Part shown: positions 50,855-62,007 of the stretch, piece by piece | How positions within the stretch are numbered: the first letter of the stretch is position 1 | Layout: the number at the start of each line of letters is the position of its first letter | Source: Camillea tinctor | Taxonomy: Eukaryota > Ascomycota > Sordariomycetes > Xylariales > Xylariaceae | Assembly (NCBI GenBank): GCA_022578605.1 | Contig: MU394098.1 | Span: 124,001 to 188,000 of the forward strand | Length of the DNA: 64,000 nt | Direction: 5' to 3' | The notes under the pieces: model-generated | What the model was told of the DNA's origin: nothing | What the model saw: only the letters and a program-made list of their open reading frames with translations | The model's database searches: none | Position numbers and translations under genes: made by a program

Positions 50855-53358
50855 ATGGGTATTCAAGGTATGCGGGCTTACGTAGCACGTCCAATGGCTA
50901 TGGTATGGTACTGATCGTGGCATAGGGCTGCTTCCGTTGCTTAAGTCGATCCAGCGGCCCACTGAACTGAAGAAGTACAATGGCCAGGTTTTCGGCGTCG
51001 ATGCCTATGGTTGGCTTCATCGTGGTGCCGTGTCTTGCGCCATCGAGCTTGCTCAGGGCAAGCCAACACGCAGGTCAGTTTACCCAACAAGCATAAGCAG
51101 TGCAGTCGCATATGCAGTCCTCTGCAGTCCTCTGCAGTCCTCTGGAGTCCTCTGCAGGCCAATCAGTGCATGCGTGGCTGACGTGCTATCCTAGATATGT
51201 TGATTTTGCTATGAACCGTGTACGCATGGCCAAGCATTTTGGCGTCACGCCTTACCTCGTCTTTGACGGTGATTTCTTACCTAGCAAAGGCATAACTGAA
51301 GAGTCGCGTTCGAAGCGTAGGGAGGCCAGTCGAAAGGCAGGCCTTGAATTCTTGAAGGCGGGGAAACCGTCTCAGGCCCATGCTGAACTCCAGAAAGCCA
51401 TCGACGTCACCCCCGAAATGGCCCGCCATCTAATCGAGGAGCTGAAGAAAGCAGATATTCCCTACGTAGTGGCACCTTATGAAGCAGACGCCCAGTTAGT
51501 CTACCTGGAACGCCACGGGCACATCAGCGGTATCCTATCCGAGGACTCGGACTTGTTGGTCTTTGGTGCTAAACGACTCCTGACCAAGTTAGACCAGCAT
51601 GGCCAATGTGTCGAGATTAATCGTAGGGATTTCTGTGCTTGTCGTGAGGTGTCTCTTACTGGCTGGACCGATGCGCAATTCCGGCATATGGCTATCCTCA
51701 GCGGTTGCGATTATCTGGACAGCATCAGCGGTTTCGGCCTGAAGACTGCGCATCGGATGCTTCGCAAGCATAAGACCCCCGAGAAAGTGGTTCGGATGTT
51801 GCAGTTCGATGGCAAATACCGTGTCCCTGCCGATTATCTAAAACTGTTCATACAGGCTGAGCAAACCTTTCTCTACCAATGGGCGTTTTGTCCTAAAGCA
51901 AATGAGCTCGTTCATCTCACCCCACCTCCCGCAGACCTCAAGGTAGAAGAGCTTCCCTTCATCGGATCATTCGTGGAGCCGGAGATGGCCCGAAAGATCG
52001 CTGTTGGCGATGTCAACCCAATTACAAAACAGGAGATAATATTAACTTCGCTACCCTCGCCCAGAAAGCGCACGGCATCTGCAGCAAGCCGAACAATGCC
52101 TCCGCCTCCTCCACGCATGGCTCGGGAGACACCCGGGAAGCCTATTGATTCGTACTTCAAGGGCCATCGTCGAATTCCCTTGGGAGAAATGGAGCCGAAT
52201 TGCTTCTCGGTTGATCCAGATAGGCTTTCCGGTATGACAGAAAATGGCGACCGACCAATTGTCTTTCCGCTTCCAAGACCCTACCTTGATGAAGATGGCC
52301 CTGCATCATCTGCCGCCTCCCGTGCTTACATCAATCGAGCACAGAATTCGAGTCAAGCGTTGCGTCGTCGGACTGAGCCCATTACCAATCTATTGAGTAA
52401 TGGCGGCCGCTCGCTTTCCTCGAGTTCACGACGTCAGACTACCGGTCCGAATTTCACACCCACAACAGCCCCCGACAGCTCGACGGGAACCAATGGCGCT
52501 CGACCGCCTAAGAAAGCACGCCTATGTGATGACGCTGCGTTGGAGGCGGGTTCAGGCAAAGAAAAAAGCAAGTTCTTTCCTTCTAAAGGAGGAAAGCCGA
52601 TGACAGACGACAAGAGCGAGGGTTATCTCCTGTCAGATGACTCGATCGAGGAAGCCCTGAAGGACCTACCGGATGTGGACGGATGGGATTCGGCCTCCAA
52701 GGGGAAGAAGGGAGTAACAGTCTATCAAGGAGAAAGTTTGCAATCACACAGCACAGAAACGACTAAGGATGACGGAGAGAGCTCGCTGGATAGTAGCTCT
52801 TCAGATATGGCGACTTCGCAGACGGACATGGTTATTCCCGACACGCCCCCCAAGAACAGGCTCAGCCACTTCTCCTACGAACCTCGGGGCTCATCCAACC
52901 AGCCCCGCCGGGCCACCAGTACATCACGCAGACAGAGCGGAGCATCATCGACCCGCAACTCACTGATCGAGCTTACTCCTGCTTCTATCGGCACATCCAC
53001 ACCGATGTCTTTATTCAGTGAGCGGTCGAGAACCGAGGCGACGCCAGCGACGCCACAGATGACTCCCCTAGAGCGTATAGGGGCCCAAGCTTTCACTCGC
53101 CAGAAACAACCATCGACGCCCACATTCAAGGCGCCGCGACCACCGAAGCGATCAAGCCTAGGCAGGATGAGCATAGACTCCCTCCCAATCAACCCTGCGT
53201 TTGAGCAGGGGGCTTTATATGAGCCGGGAGGCAGTGAAGACTTGCTAGTACCGGACAGCGAAGACGAGGAGGGGTGTACGAATTCCGAGAAATTCGGGCG
53301 ACACGGCGAGAAGACCAAGAGCAGGAAGTTGAACCTGTCTAGATTCCTCTTTGCTTAA
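50855..53358 (+). CDS. exo1: Exonuclease 1, XPG/Rad2-family 5'-3' DNA exonuclease and flap endonuclease
   Basis: Three exons, 50855-50867, 50926-51073 and 51195-53358, give 774 residues. The 13-nt first exon encodes MGIQ plus one base, and splicing restores MGIQGLLPLLKSI, the invariant N terminus whose Gly2 is used in catalysis. Metal-binding acids are all present at the positions of human EXO1: Asp30 (FGVDAYGWLH), Asp78 (VFDGD), Glu150 and Asp152 (PYEADAQ), Asp171 and Asp173 (SEDSDLL). LSGCDYLDSISGFG marks the helix-two-turn-helix that grips DNA. The last 430 residues are Ser/Pro/Arg-rich and disordered, as usual, and would hold partner-binding sites. EXO1 acts in the nucleus in mismatch repair and in resection of double-strand breaks. 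Intron 2 contains a short tandem repeat. Confidence 0.96.
51111..51160 (+). repeat. 10-bp tandem repeat inside EXO1 intron 2
   Basis: Five head-to-tail copies of TCTGCAGTCC, the first, fourth and fifth each with one change, fill 50 of the 121 bases of the intron. The copies are almost identical, so the array is young. The 3' part of the intron is open in frame with exon 3, but reading through from exon 2 meets a stop at the acceptor TAG. Confidence 0.85.
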
Positions 53359-55844
53359 ACTGGACAGGTAGAAGGTGGGGTTCTTCGGGTCGTTGCTTTT
53401 CTTCTTCCTTTCTTTCCACGTGGGATATAGTATGGGCATACGCAGAGCTATAAGTGTGTACAGACAGACTTCTTCAATGGGTCTAGTCCAAGGGGTGCTG
53501 TTTAAATGTAAAGCTGCATAGCGCCGGTGTTTCAAGGTCAAATCAAGAGGTCAATCGGTGGTGTTGGTGTTTAATCAAGGGGAAAAAAAAGAATTTATAG
53601 GCAATAAGAAGCTTTGCTATAGATGGTAGATAGAAGGAATGGGGGGAAGTAAAGGGAAGGGGGATCATTCATGTATTGACATAGGTAAGGCTTGCACTCA
53701 ATTGTTATGTGGTATACAAGCTGGCTGGGTCATGGATTCATGGATTCATGGAGGCAGCTGATGGTGTGCGATGGTGCCTTACATGATGAGTTGTATCAGA
53801 GTATATAGGGTAGGTAGTTAGGTAGGTAGATTAGGTAGCATGAGCGGCAGCGGGGGCCAAGTCGGCCAATACAGTAGCAGAAGCTCACTTTACTTGCCCC
53901 GTACCTAGGCTATGTGCTTATGATGTTCAGTTTATATGTGGAAGCTAAGGATTTGACGAAGGATGTGCCTACATTAGTGATAGCCTAGATGTCCATACAT
54001 AGATAGGTATTACACATTATTTCAAGTCCGTAGTACGTGATATTGCCTTACTTGAACTTGTTTAGTCTACACCAAGCAAATGCTTAATAGAACTAATTAA
54101 GAATTAATTAAGGGGGTAAAGAATAATTGACTCATAAAGGAATAAGTCATGTATTCAGTCAGAATTTAATAGGCGACAATATATTTACCTCTTTACTTTT
54201 TTTTTTCCCCTTCTCCCTCTACGCATCCCTCACGATACTTGAACCACCTAGGCTAACTAAATATTAGACAAAATCCCGAACTTACAAGATACCTTAAAAG
54301 AAGATTAAGATTTATTGTTTGACGCCTGTAACAGTGAGAGCTTCATTAGACACTACACGAAGGGTGCTGCAGCTTGATACTATTTTTATTTGGTTTATAT
54401 CGTGTCATGGTTAACCCACAACAGTCCGTACTTATTAGGTACCAAGGTAGTTATCGGTATACCTAAAATCCCCAGGTAGATACTCTAGATAACCAGTCCT
54501 TAAATGTCTTAAAATGACTGACGTAGCATGCAAAGCGTGGGAAAGAGGTTAGTGGAAGTCTCCGATGATCTACCGGATGCAGAAAACGGGGATCTTGTTG
54601 CGTCACAAGGTCCAAGTCGATGTCCCTGGGCACACAGTACGTACCTACAACTAGGTACGCAGTTAGGCAAGTGGGTTGTTAATGAATCAGATTAGGCTAC
54701 CAGTGCCGGGAGGGCTGCCAGCCTAATGCTGGCTGGTAAGCAACTTAAACCTGCTGACAGAAAGGCGCACAGGTAGAGTAGTAGGCAGAGAGCACCTAAC
54801 TACATTTAATTTACAGGTAACAACCTAATCCCGTGCTTTCTCATCCAGAATCATATGGAAGTGGTCATCCTCCTTTCCCCCCCTAACCTAGATAAATCAA
54901 AAGAAAATGTTTTCATAGGTTGTACCAACCCAGGTTAGCAATCTATCAAGGTACTGGATGTAAAACAAAACCCAAACCCCAAACCTTTTAACCTACAACT
55001 ATCAATACCTTTTCTAACTACCTCTTACCACCACCACCTTCTTATCACCTTTTCATAACCTTTTTACAAACCCGCGCTTTTAAACCCTTTCCCTTACTCT
55101 GCCTTGTTCTATCATTCTTTTTATTTTTGTTTAAACTAAGAACTAATCTGTACCAAACCCCCTTCTTAAAAGGGTTAAAAAAAAAAGAAAAGAAAAGATC
55201 ACCCCGATTATTGCTTCTCCCCGCTTCTCTTACAACCTCGACCTCAACGCCCAAGTCAGAACTACTTGGGTGAACAGTGCGGCTTTGACTCTTAATACGT
55301 ATACATCGCCCCCCCTCCCTCCATTCCCATTCCATCACCCAACGTAACTCGTGATCCTCCTCGTCTGCTCGGTCCGCCCCCATCTTTATTTCCGTCTGCC
55401 GTCTTCCGTTTCACCACGCCAAACCACCTATACCCGCCACCACCAACAACAACTATCACCACTGATCACTACTACTACCACTACTACTATTGCCAAATAC
55501 CACCCAAGCGAATACTTTCCCATAGCGACGTCAGACTCGAGCCATTCCTCTCTCCCCCTTCTCTCCCTTCCAGCCTTCTCCATAACGTTGCTGTCGTAGA
55601 TTCGACTCTTTGATCTGTTTCACCTTTGCTGCTCGTTCCCCTGCGAGCACACCGCACGGCTTCGCTTTCCACCGACAAGATTCCTCCCACCACGAGGAAG
55701 CGTAAGGCGGCTGAGGCGAAGGTCACCTCCAGCAACAGCGACGCGCTTCCCAACAAGCGAGTCCTCGCCTCAGCAGCAGCGGTAGCCATAGCAGCAACAG
55801 CAGCAACAACATCCGAACCCGCTCCGCCCACCCCTCTGACCGGT
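53359..55844. other. Intergenic region and Ariadne-gene leader
   Basis: No gene seen over about 2.4 kb. The left part contains GTAGGTAG words (53811-53838). From about 54880 the plus strand is dominated by C/T and CAA/CTA-type trinucleotide tracts (55440-55495), typical of promoter and leader sequence. From 55614 the frame of the following gene is open but has no ATG. Confidence 0.45.
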
Positions 55845-57688
55845 ATGGATTCGGATGAGGACTTTGTCTCGACCATCTCGAGCGACGAAGACGTCATGCA
55901 GGACGATACGGACAATGACGATCTGTCGGGCGCCGAAGGAGGTATGTTATGCTCCTGTTAAGTGCCGAGAATCCCGCTCCTGGTTTACTCCCATGCAAAT
56001 GTGCTCGCGTGCTAACTCATGTCTCTTTCTCTCCGTTTTTTGCCTCTCCCAGACTTCGATGTCTTCGACGACGAACCCGACGATGACCCTGCCATCCTAT
56101 CGCACAAATCGGATAAGAAGGAAAGCATCGCTTATGATGTCAGCTACAGAGTCTACACCCCCGCTGACATCCAACGCCAGCAGGATGAGATGGTCGATGA
56201 AGTCAACATGATTCTGGAAATGAAGAAGGAAGATGCAGCTATAATGTTACGTCACTTCCGCTGGAATAAGGAGCGGTTGATCGAAGACTATATGGACAAG
56301 CCCAAGGCTGTGTTGGAGGCTGCAGGCCTGGGTCCTTCGGCCGAGACGCCCCCAAAATTGGAGGTGATACCTGGTTTCTGCTGCGATATCTGTTGTGAGG
56401 ATGACGATGATCTGTTGACCTTTGCTATGAAGTGTGGCCACCGATACTGTGTTAATTGCTATCGCCAATACCTTCATCAAAAGATTAGGGAAGAGGGTGA
56501 GGCTGCCCGTATCCAGTGCCCGGCCCAGGGCTGCCACCGGATTATGGACGCCCGCTCCCTCGATTTGCTAGTCACTCCTGAGTTGGTTGAGCGTTACCGG
56601 GAACTGCTTAACCGCACCTACGTCGAGGATAAGGACATACTCAAGTGGTGTCCTGCACCGGACTGTGAAAATGCTGTCGAATGCGCCGTTAAGAAGAAGG
56701 ACCTCGATAAAGTGGTCCCCACCGTGGCATGTGGCTGTGGTCATCGTTTCTGTTTTGGCTGTATCCTCAATGACCACCAGCCAGCCCCCTGCGAGCTCGT
56801 CAAGCGATGGTTAAAGAAGTGCGCCGACGATAGTGAGACGGCTAACTGGATATCGGCCAACACCAAGGAGTGCCCCAAGTGCAACTCTACTATTGAAAAG
56901 AACGGTGGATGTAATCATATGACCTGTCGCAAGTGTAAGCACGAGTTCTGCTGGATGTGTATGGGACTTTGGTCAGAACATGGCACCAGTTGGTACAATT
57001 GCAACCGGTTTGAGGAGAAGAGCGGCACCGAAGCACGGGATGCGCAGGCCCGGTCCAGAATATCACTTGAACGATACTTGCATTACTACAATCGCTATGC
57101 CAACCACGAACAGTCGGCGAGGTTGGATAAGGACATCTACCAGAAGACGGAGAAAAAGATGGTTCAGCTGCAGACTGCATCGGGCATGTCTTGGATCGAG
57201 GTGCAGTACCTGAACACGGCATCGCAGACTCTGCAGACGTGCCGACAGACCCTTAAATGGACATATGCATTTGCATTCTACTTGGCTCGCAACAACACCA
57301 CGGAGATTTTCGAGGACAATCAGAAGGATCTAGAGATGGCTGTGGAGGCACTATCAGAAATGTTTGAAAAGCCCATCGCAGAGCTATCAGACTCTAAGCT
57401 CAAGGTGGACATCATGGATAAGACAGCGTACTGCAACAAGCGGCGCATCATCATGTTGGATGATACGGCAGACAACTTGGCTAACGGTAAGTGCATGATA
57501 GCAGTGCCACTCCTTAAACACCCCATCCCCCCTTCTGTTTCTCTCCCTCCCTCTCTCTCTCTTTCTATCTACAGCTAGTAGAATAAAGGCTAACCTAACT
57601 TGCATTTACAGGACATTGGCAGTTCAACGTAGATTTCACAGACGCGGGTGCTAGTGCTGCTGCTGGGTCGGGGAGCGCGAGACGATGA
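55845..57688 (+). CDS. Ariadne-type RBR E3 ubiquitin ligase
   Basis: Three exons, 55845-55941, 56053-57486 and 57612-57688, give 535 residues. Both introns have clean GTATGT/GTAAGT donors and CAG acceptors. The start matches Ariadne proteins (MDSDEDFVSTISSDED), followed by an acidic stretch, a UBA-like segment (about 67-115), RING1 from Cys143 (CDIC, CGHRYC at 160-165), an IBR (CPAPDC at 232 to about 279) and the Rcat/RING2 domain, where KECPKCNSTIEKNGGCNHM places the catalytic cysteine at about Cys319. WYNCNRF and a C-terminal Ariadne helical domain (SLERYLHYYNRYANHEQSA, later TAYCNKRRIIML) complete the HHARI/ARI1 architecture. RBR ligases take ubiquitin onto the catalytic Cys before passing it on. 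Known relatives are activated by neddylated cullins. Confidence 0.95.
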
Positions 57689-58404
57689 TGATGATTATGA
57701 TGATTAAAATTGCTTGCACACACTGCACACACTTGCATTGGTTGGCATTGTATTAATGAACCTAGATAGAGAAGTGAAACAGAGGACACACCCACGTACA
57801 TCACGCAACACACAAACCAGAGACACAGACTCTCACGCATCACACATACACATACAATACTTCATGTTCGGATTATCACGCCCGCATTCGTGCCTGGCGC
57901 TTCATCCTCACCGAAATAAAGTCATTGGGAATGGAGTAAAAAAATAGGAGGAAAGGGAAATGCGAGAATACAATGTTTCTTCTTTTTTTTCTTCACGGCT
58001 ATTTTCATATTCAATTTTTTTTCCTTGAGAATGTTGGGGTTCTAGGGTTTTTTTTTTTTCTATTTCTCTTTGCTTTATGACTTGGACTTCTAGTGATATA
58101 TCCTAGTGATAATGGTGGTATATCTCCCTAGCTAGGTAGGATCAACTAGTGATGCGGATGCTGCTAACAATCTTGAAAAAAAAAAAAAAAAGGAGCCTCT
58201 TATACGGTTGAAAAGGTAGGTTAGTAGTGGCTACATACAACTACAAGTCCATACTAGGTAGGGCTACTGAGTAAGTGGTATGGAACTTGGCTGCTTGGTA
58301 AGGAGAAGAAGGGTGAGTGCGTATGATAGGCTTTACTTTGCCCCTATCTTAGCGGCCACCTTATGTACCATTCCAGGTGGGGTATCTGTCAACCAATCAG
58401 GTAC
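57689..58404. other. Spacer between the Ariadne gene and the tRNA
   Basis: The first 250 bases are CA-rich and likely the 3' untranslated region. Several T and A homopolymers follow (58050-58060 and 58176-58191). No gene seen. Confidence 0.45.
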
Positions 58405-58476
58405 GGGCTTGTGGTTTAGTGGTATAATATTCCCTTGGCATGGGAGTGGTCCGGGGTTCGATTCCCCGCAAGTCCA
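58405..58476 (+). tRNA. tRNA-Ala with anticodon GGC
   Basis: A complete 72-nt cloverleaf. The acceptor stem is 7 bp with a G3-U70 wobble, the main identity element for alanyl-tRNA synthetase. The anticodon stem TTCCC/GGGAG closes a TTGGCAT loop, so positions 34-36 are GGC (reads GCC and GCU). The variable loop is TGGTC. The T arm is CGGGG-TTCGATT-CCCCG, with discriminator A73. The internal promoter fits: A box TGGTTTAGTGG, B box GGTTCGATTCC. There is no intron. The D stem has only three pairs. Yeast tRNA-Ala has the same anticodon stem-loop but with AGC, whose A34 becomes inosine. A GGC anticodon is unusual for a eukaryotic alanine tRNA. Confidence 0.93.
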
Positions 58477-58479
58477 ATC

Positions 58480-58485
58480 TTTTTT
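58480..58485 (+). terminator. RNA polymerase III terminator of the tRNA
   Basis: A run of six T residues begins four bases after the mature 3' end, the usual pol III stop signal. Confidence 0.8.
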
Positions 58486-59277
58486 CCTTTTCTTTTCTTC
58501 CTTTTTTTATATGTAATTTTTTTTTTACCTTCCCACATCCTTTCTTTTTGGGTTATGTTGTGCCCTCGGTTATTGACTAATAGTGGTAGATGAGGTCGTG
58601 GGTGATACCTTTTTTTTTTTTTGACTAAGTAGGTACCTACTGATATAAATAGCTTTCAGGGAGCTTGGGAGTCGACGAGAAAGGGTACAAAAGAGGGGCG
58701 GGCAGCAGTCCAGTAGTAGCTTAGGTTCACCAACGTCTTTACAACCAATCCATTCGTTTTTCAAGAGATGAGCGCCCTTATATACACAAATATGTGTGGC
58801 CTTGCTCTCTAGTATAGTGTACTACTAGTTGTCAAACTCCTATAATCATGTGATCTTATCATTTGTGTATGTAAGCTCTTGGGGATGCCTTCACACGCGA
58901 CAACAAGACATGGCCGGGTTAGAGGGTTTAGAAGGCATCCTCTTCCTTTATACAGGTTCGATGGATCCTCGCCTTGCCTTGATAAACCATACCGATCTCA
59001 TGTCACTAAGGGGGCAAATACCTCCTGTGATTCTTATTTTATTGTTCTACGTTGATTCCCCTCTCTTACCGGCTCTTTTATATTTAAATACATATCATAG
59101 TCATACCTGAAACCTTTACCGGTCCTATGCCATCCGCAGATAAGAATATATGATCAGTTCGCCTGTTCAGCAGATACTGAGAGCACTAAAAAGGTTATAC
59201 CACGCCTTCACGAATGCCCACCTTTTAAAAGACGAAGCAAACGACGAAGTCTATCAACGACGCATTGTCGTTCTTAA
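58486..59277. other. Spacer between tRNA and peroxiredoxin
   Basis: T-rich tracts (58501-58529 and 58609-58621) are followed by unremarkable sequence. The right part is probably the 3' untranslated region of the peroxiredoxin gene on the minus strand. Frames on the plus strand here lack motifs. Confidence 0.45.
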
Positions 59278-60263
59278 TCAAGACAACACCTTCTCGGCCA
59301 TGGAAACTATTTGGGAGTTCAAAAGATTAGTCCTGACTACAGCTCCCCACTTAGGGGACCGGAAAATGCAAGGAATACTCACCATCAGTACCGGTGCTAT
59401 CCGGCTCGACGTGGACGGACTTGACCTTTCCGTCCTTGACGACGAGGGCGTAGCGCTTGGATCGCTCGTTGCCAAAGAAAGCCGAGGCATCGAAGTCTAA
59501 CTCTAGTGCCTTGGTGAAGACGCCACTGGGATCGGCGAGGAATCGGATCTAAGGATCATCTCAACATTTCCGATCCGAGCGAGCGAGCCGGGTTACAATA
59601 GCAATGGTAACTAGTGAGTGAGCAAAGACTTACACCAGATGCCTTGGTAGGGTCGAGCTGGTCACCCCAGGCTTTCATCCTGCTAAGAGTCAGATTACTG
59701 TGTTCGCGCGATTTTGAAATACCCTGGTTTATTTGTTTTTTCTTTCTAGCTTCCACTCTCCTCCAAGTCCTATTCAGATGATTTTGAAAGGGGTTTTTTT
59801 TCTTCTACCGAGAACTTAAACTCGGCCTAGTCCTTCCACCAAAAGGAGGAGGGGAGGGGAGGGGAGGAGCAATATGAGAAGATAAGGGAAATAAAAGGAG
59901 AGGAAAAACTCACACGAAAGCATCATTTATGCTGACGACGAAAACCTGGCCGGCGTCACCTAGCTTCGGGTGGTTTATATAGCTAGGAATGTGCTTCTGA
60001 GAGCAGCCGGGTGAGAAGGCACCGGGCACGCCGACGACGACGCCGTCGGGGATACCAGAGGCAAACTCGCGGGCCAGGCTCACCTTTTTCGCGGGCGAGT
60101 CTTCTTGCAGTGCCTCGATGTCGGGTATAGCATCGCCGACTTTGACGGCAGCACGGGGAGTGGCGTGGAAGTGTCGCGCAGATGTGGATATGCGCGAGGA
60201 GAGAGAGGAAGAAGCAGAGGTGGTAGTGGTGGGGATACGGCGGGTGAAAGCACGAAGAGCCAT
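59278..60263 (-). CDS. Mitochondrial Prx5/AHP1-type peroxiredoxin
   Basis: Four exons read leftward, 60263-59914, 59679-59634, 59548-59383 and 59306-59278, give 196 residues. Introns of 234, 85 and 76 nt all use GTGAGT or GTAAGT donors. Residues 1-38 are rich in Arg, Ser and Thr with no acids (ARHFHATPRAAV at the end), a mitochondrial presequence. The catalytic loop GVPGAFSPGCSQKHIPSYI holds the peroxidatic Cys87, with Pro80 and the active-site Ser84 in the Thr/Ser position. Downstream signatures are VFVVSINDAFV joined to MKAWGDQLD, FLADPSG, and RYALVVKDGKV. It reduces hydrogen peroxide and organic peroxides with thiol donors. Cys87 is the only cysteine, so there is no internal resolving Cys. 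The C-terminal exon is only 29 nt and ends SMAEKVLS, as expected for the family. Confidence 0.94.
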
Positions 60264-62007
60264 GGTTTTTGATATGGATAAGTGGTCAATTGAAGTTATT
60301 ATCTAGTAAATTAATAGATCGGGTATAATGACAATGTCTCTTATGATTAAAAAAACGCCAATAGTTTTTAGTGGCGTCGACAATGGCGATATTCAGAATG
60401 GTACGGAGAAAAGTTGCTGTAGAAAGCTTATGAGAGGAAGACCGAGAGAGCTCGAGTTCGGCCAAGGTCAACTAATTTAGTACCAACTTAGGTAGTTATG
60501 ACGTCTTATCGATTTCAGGACCTACCTAGGTAAATACTGTGCTATTTACCGCATTTTCAGGTATGACAAATTACAGTTTTACTTATAGATCGCACTGTCA
60601 GATTACTTACTGTTCGCTTCCCATTATCTGTCACCCCTTCTCACCTCTCCATGCCAGCTACATCCTTCACCCTTACATAAACTACCTAAGGCCTAAGGTA
60701 GGATACGTTAGAAAGATAACCCAACTTCATTTCTCATATTTCATCATGAAAGATGTAAAATACCTTTCCTTATCGATGAGATCAGCAATCAGTTATATTA
60801 TATTACCCAGTGATCAATGACAAGTTGGTGCTTTAAGAGTTTAGGTCCGAACTGGTCACCAATGAGATGAGACCTCGCGATCCCTGCGGAATCCTCCTCC
60901 TATACGGAGTATAACCTACATTGCTATTGTAGCGAGCTAGGTGCAATGTTACCGTTACCTGCCATCGCCCACACTAGGCATAAGTTAGAGTGTCGATCCG
61001 CTGCGGGACGGGGATTGCATCGTAGCTATCGACTATGATGTGCCTTTATAAACTATTACCTAAGTGCCGAATGCTCCCTTGATGGGTCTCGGCCTTGGTT
61101 GAGATAGACTAACCATAGTAGCCTCAGAGTTATAACACATCAGTTACCATGTTGGTTATTTATTGGGTAGATGGGCACAATCAGCCCGTAACCGGAAATA
61201 TACCCACGATCATCCCATCAATGAGCAACTTGCCCAATGCAACTCCAACTGTGAGTGGGACGGACATGAATCCGGTCATGTAGTCACCTAAATCGGCCTA
61301 GACACCAAGAAAGACATGGTGATAAATCAAGTGACATTTTTTGGAGGGCGTTTTCTTTTGAAATTATAACGTTCTGTGCCTCGACGGCGTACGCGCTTTG
61401 TCACTTCGAACCGAATAGCACCTGATTAAATGACCGATGGCATGGAGTTCGAGACGTTGACAACGCGCACACCAATGACATTTTATCACAGCCAGCCTCC
61501 TTTTGTTTCAGGTTAGCCTCCGTCGCTCGAAGTCGTCCCCCCAACTTCATGAGCACATTGGACCGAGTCACGGAGGCGTGGTCGCGGGAGTGATACAGTA
61601 AGATCATGCAAGATCTCTTATTCTGGCTATCCCACCGATGCATATACTCCACCGATATACAGCAGGGATTGTAAAAGGTACAATTCTCTACTGACCCGCG
61701 CGCTTCTCTGGCCTGCACAGATCGACGGATCTTATCTGATCATGTCCCAGCGGGTACTATATTGTCTATGCCGGTATATAATTAGGTTCAACGGGTGCAA
61801 TTCTAGTTCCCTCGTCCGGGCGTAGTCCGAGCCGAGAGCCGGACTATAATACCAACTCGAGTAGTCTTCTACTCGAGACAACCCTGGGCGATCGTGTTTT
61901 ATTTATACCTCTTAAGAGGATGTATTCCTCCTTGCTAGCCAACTTCAAGCTGGTGTTTCTACCCAACATCTCCTAAACTAGGCGGATGGGGAGACCGACT
62001 ATGTGCG
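60264..62007. other. Divergent intergenic region
   Basis: The upstream region of the peroxiredoxin (left) and the 7-TM gene (right). A TACCTAGGTA-like word occurs at 60521-60532. Short frames at 60539-60820 and 61401-61718 show no motif. No gene supported. Confidence 0.45.

Noticed and set aside
59150..59500. 116-codon plus-strand frame over the 3' end of the peroxiredoxin gene
   Set aside because: It is the antisense of peroxiredoxin exons 3 and 4 and starts in the 3' flanking region.
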